Source: an uncultured Selenomonadaceae bacterium (GTDB lineage: Bacteria > Bacillota_C > Negativicutes > Selenomonadales > Selenomonadaceae). From it: 6,883 bases of DNA. The notes beneath the pieces were generated by a model, which did not search any database, had not been told where the DNA came from, and saw only the letters and a program-made list of their open reading frames with translations. Position numbers and translations under genes: made by a program. The stretch spans positions 1 through 6,883 of the forward strand of contig CAMIWP010000058.1 in NCBI GenBank assembly GCA_946402475.1, given 5' to 3'. This document shows positions 5,171-6,883 of this stretch, in pieces (position 1 is the stretch's first letter; the number at the start of each line of letters is the position of its first letter).

Positions 5171-6370
5171 ATGGGGATGGCAGACACGCCCCGGGCAAAT
5201 CGCTTGCACATCGGGCTCTTCGGCCGGCGCAACAGCGGGAAGTCTTCCCTGCTGAACGCGCTGACGGGGCAGTCTGTCGCAGCGGTTTCCGAAGTGGCTG
5301 GAACCACAACGGATCCCGTGTACAAAGCCATGGAGTTCCATGGTATCGGTCCCGTGGTCTTTGTGGACACGGCAGGATTCGACGATGAGGGAAGCCTTGG
5401 GGAATTGCGGGTGGAGAAGACCCGGGAGGCGGCAAAGGCCATGGATATGGTGCTGCTTCTCTTCGATGGGGAGGATATGGCGGAAGAGCTTTACTGGCTA
5501 GAGACATGGAAGAGAACCAAGATAGCCGTCATTCCGGTGATCAGCAAGATGGATCAGCGCTCCGACGGGGCGGCTTCCTTGGCTGCAGCGGTAAAGGAAA
5601 CTGCGGGGAGGGAGCCGATCCTGGTCAGCTCCAAGGAGGGAACAGGTCTGGAGATTCTGCGGGGAGAGATCATCCGGTGCCTGCCTGAGGACTATGAGGA
5701 GGAAAGTATCACGGGAGATCTCTGCTCCCCGGGGGATCTGGTCTTGCTCGTCATGCCTCAGGACATACAGGCTCCCAAGGGGAGACTCATTCTGCCCCAG
5801 GTGCAGACTTTGCGAGAACTTCTGGACAAGAAATGCTCGGTCATGTGTTGCACCACGGATCTGTTGGAAGAAACCCTTGGATGCCTAGACATTCCCCCTC
5901 GTCTCATCATCACGGATTCTCAGGCATTTCGCGCGGTTCATGAGAAGAAGCCCCGGGAGAGTCTTCTGACCTCCTTTTCCGTACTCTTTGCCCATTACAA
6001 GGGGGATATCCGTTATTTCACAGAGTCGGCGGCGAGGCTCTCCCGGCTCTCCGGGGACGCCCGCATCCTCATTGCAGAGGCATGCACGCATCGTCCCTTG
6101 GAGGAGGATATCGGCAGGGTGAAGCTGCCGCGCCTCCTGCGAAAGAAATTGGGGGAGGAGATCCGGATAGATTTCGTCAGGGGCAGGGACTTCCCGGAGG
6201 ATCCCTCTTCTTATGATCTTGTGATTCACTGCGGTGCCTGTATGTTCAACCGCCGCTATGTCCTGAACCGCGTGGAGCAGTGCCGAAGCCGGGGAGTGCC
6301 CATGACCAACTACGGCGTGGCCATTGCCGCCCTGTTGGGGATCCTTGACGATGTGGCGCGGCCCGCTTGA
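5171..6370 (+). CDS. hydF: [FeFe]-hydrogenase maturation GTPase HydF
   Basis: HydF is the scaffold that receives the 2Fe precursor made by the HydE and HydG radical SAM enzymes and delivers it to apo-[FeFe]-hydrogenase. The 399-residue protein has an N-terminal Era/MnmE-like GTPase domain: P-loop GRRNSGKS 18-25, switch GTTTDP 44-49, DTAG 66-69, SKMD 125-128 and VSSK 152-155. A middle dimerisation region follows. The C-terminal cluster-binding part has Cys305 and His307 (CTH), then Cys354 and Cys357 (HCGAC), the family's CxH-x46-CxxC ligand set. In the G4 motif Ser replaces the usual Asn (SKMD for NKxD). I chose the ATG at 5171, since GGGAGGGTG at 5157-5165 is well placed for it. The upstream in-frame ATG at 5138 lies right behind the terminator and lacks a ribosome binding site. 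Neither hydE, hydG nor a hydrogenase gene is in the window. Confidence 0.93.
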   Translation: MGMADTPRANRLHIGLFGRRNSGKSSLLNALTGQSVAAVSEVAGTTTDPVYKAMEFHGIGPVVFVDTAGFDDEGSLGELRVEKTREAAKAMDMVLLLFDGEDMAEELYWLETWKRTKIAVIPVISKMDQRSDGAASLAAAVKETAGREPILVSSKEGTGLEILRGEIIRCLPEDYEEESITGDLCSPGDLVLLVMPQDIQAPKGRLILPQVQTLRELLDKKCSVMCCTTDLLEETLGCLDIPPRLIITDSQAFRAVHEKKPRESLLTSFSVLFAHYKGDIRYFTESAARLSRLSGDARILIAEACTHRPLEEDIGRVKLPRLLRKKLGEEIRIDFVRGRDFPEDPSSYDLVIHCGACMFNRRYVLNRVEQCRSRGVPMTNYGVAIAALLGILDDVARPA

Positions 6371-6385
6371 GAGCTCATGAAACGG

Positions 6386-6414
6386 TTGCTTAAAAGGCCA
6401 TCTTACGATAAAAT
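6386..6414 (+). promoter_or_regulatory. Possible promoter of the secreted-protein gene
   Basis: TTGCTT (6386-6391) and TAAAAT (6409-6414) are 17 bp apart, in the only AT-rich patch between hydF and the next gene. The -10 box matches consensus at five of six positions but the -35 only at three. It would start transcription near 6421, about 39 nt before the ATG at 6460. No intrinsic terminator was seen after hydF, so read-through is also possible. Confidence 0.45.
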
Positions 6415-6459
6415 AGAGGTATGTATGTATCGGCAATTTTTGTAATTGAGGTGTAGTCC

Positions 6460-6883
6460 ATGGGAAAGCGATTGTACAGATTGGCGTGGATGCTGATTGT
6501 TGCCTTGTGCCTGATGACGGTTCAGCAGCCTGCGGCGAGCGCGGACAGCTGGTACTGGCTGGGTTCCGATGCGAAGTACGGAAAATTTTTCGACCCGAAG
6601 TCTGTGGTAGTAATGAAGAGTGCCAAGACAGAGCATGGCATGGTGGCGACAGAGATCGAGGCATGGACCAAGACAACCTACAGCTATGCGGGAGCGGCGG
6701 AAACCATAGAAACCTACGGCATCAAGAGTCAGTTGCCGAACCCCATGAAACTCGCTTACAGTATGGCCCATGTGAGGATCAATCCCCAGAACAGGACCAT
6801 CCAGTATCTCAAGGAAGATTTTTTTGATGCTTCAGGCAAGGTTACATGGTCCAAAGGGGAGGGCCGCGTGAAGGAAATCAACT
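6460..6883 (+). CDS. Secreted protein of unknown function, 3' end missing (partial)
   Basis: The frame is open from the ATG at 6460 to the window edge, giving 141 complete codons. A GAGGTG ribosome binding site at 6448-6453 supports the start. The N-terminus is a clear signal peptide: basic GKRLYR, a hydrophobic core of about residues 8-21, and a probable signal peptidase I site after ASA at 26-28, with the mature protein beginning DSWYW. There is no lipobox at the cleavage site, so I expect a periplasmic or exported soluble protein. The WYWLGSD...KFFDPKSV start followed by EIEAWTKTTY recalls small exported proteins that resemble the surface-adhesin E domain, in which a strand, a D-x-S motif and a W-x-K motif recur. 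That family call is tentative, made from memory. Its function is unknown, and nothing in the sequence ties it to hydF beyond lying 89 nt downstream. Confidence 0.8.
   Translation, partial: MGKRLYRLAWMLIVALCLMTVQQPAASADSWYWLGSDAKYGKFFDPKSVVVMKSAKTEHGMVATEIEAWTKTTYSYAGAAETIETYGIKSQLPNPMKLAYSMAHVRINPQNRTIQYLKEDFFDASGKVTWSKGEGRVKEIN

Noticed and set aside
4682..5341. A 219-codon minus-strand open frame spanning the leader, the 76-aa gene and the hydF start
   Set aside because: It crosses the + strand terminator, two genes and regulatory DNA. Its composition looks like random translation.

Overview
The window looks like a chromosomal segment of an anaerobic, outer-membrane-bearing Firmicute of the class Negativicutes, probably a relative of Selenomonas. 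This is an inference. It rests on the tandem NirJ1/NirJ2 radical SAM pair, an [FeFe]-hydrogenase maturation GTPase (HydF), GC-rich coding sequence with GGAGG-type ribosome binding sites, and a small secreted protein with an N-terminal DSWYW mature start. No 16S or other taxonomic marker is present.

Left part (1-3628): four genes in one direction with gaps of 1, 23 and 15 nt, so probably one operon that begins upstream. The first is a nirJ1-type radical SAM protein cut by the left edge. Next is a complete nirJ2-type radical SAM/SPASM protein. These two are expected to modify side chains of a siroheme-derived tetrapyrrole. A Cof-type HAD phosphatase and a PHP-domain phosphatase of the histidinol-phosphatase type follow. 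The link between the phosphatases and tetrapyrrole chemistry is positional only.

Middle (3629-4504): a 177-nt spacer containing an imperfect hairpin, then a complete class II aldolase of the L-ribulose-5-phosphate 4-epimerase type (AraD), standing alone without araA or araB.

Regulatory stretch (4505-5131): this is the least ordinary part. A perfect consensus sigma-70-type promoter (TTGACA, 17 bp, TATAAT) holds a 12-bp perfect palindrome in its spacer. It is followed by a leader of about 258 nt with a possible 15-residue cysteine-rich peptide and a TGTATACAGTATACA palindrome. Then comes a 76-residue protein that I do not recognise with confidence, with codon use unlike its neighbours. Two hairpins in a row close the unit, the second a good intrinsic terminator.

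Right part (5171-6883): HydF with all GTPase motifs and the CxH...CxxC iron-sulfur ligands, then a possible promoter and a secreted protein that runs off the right edge. All genes are on the + strand. I saw no mobile element, CRISPR array, tRNA or rRNA.
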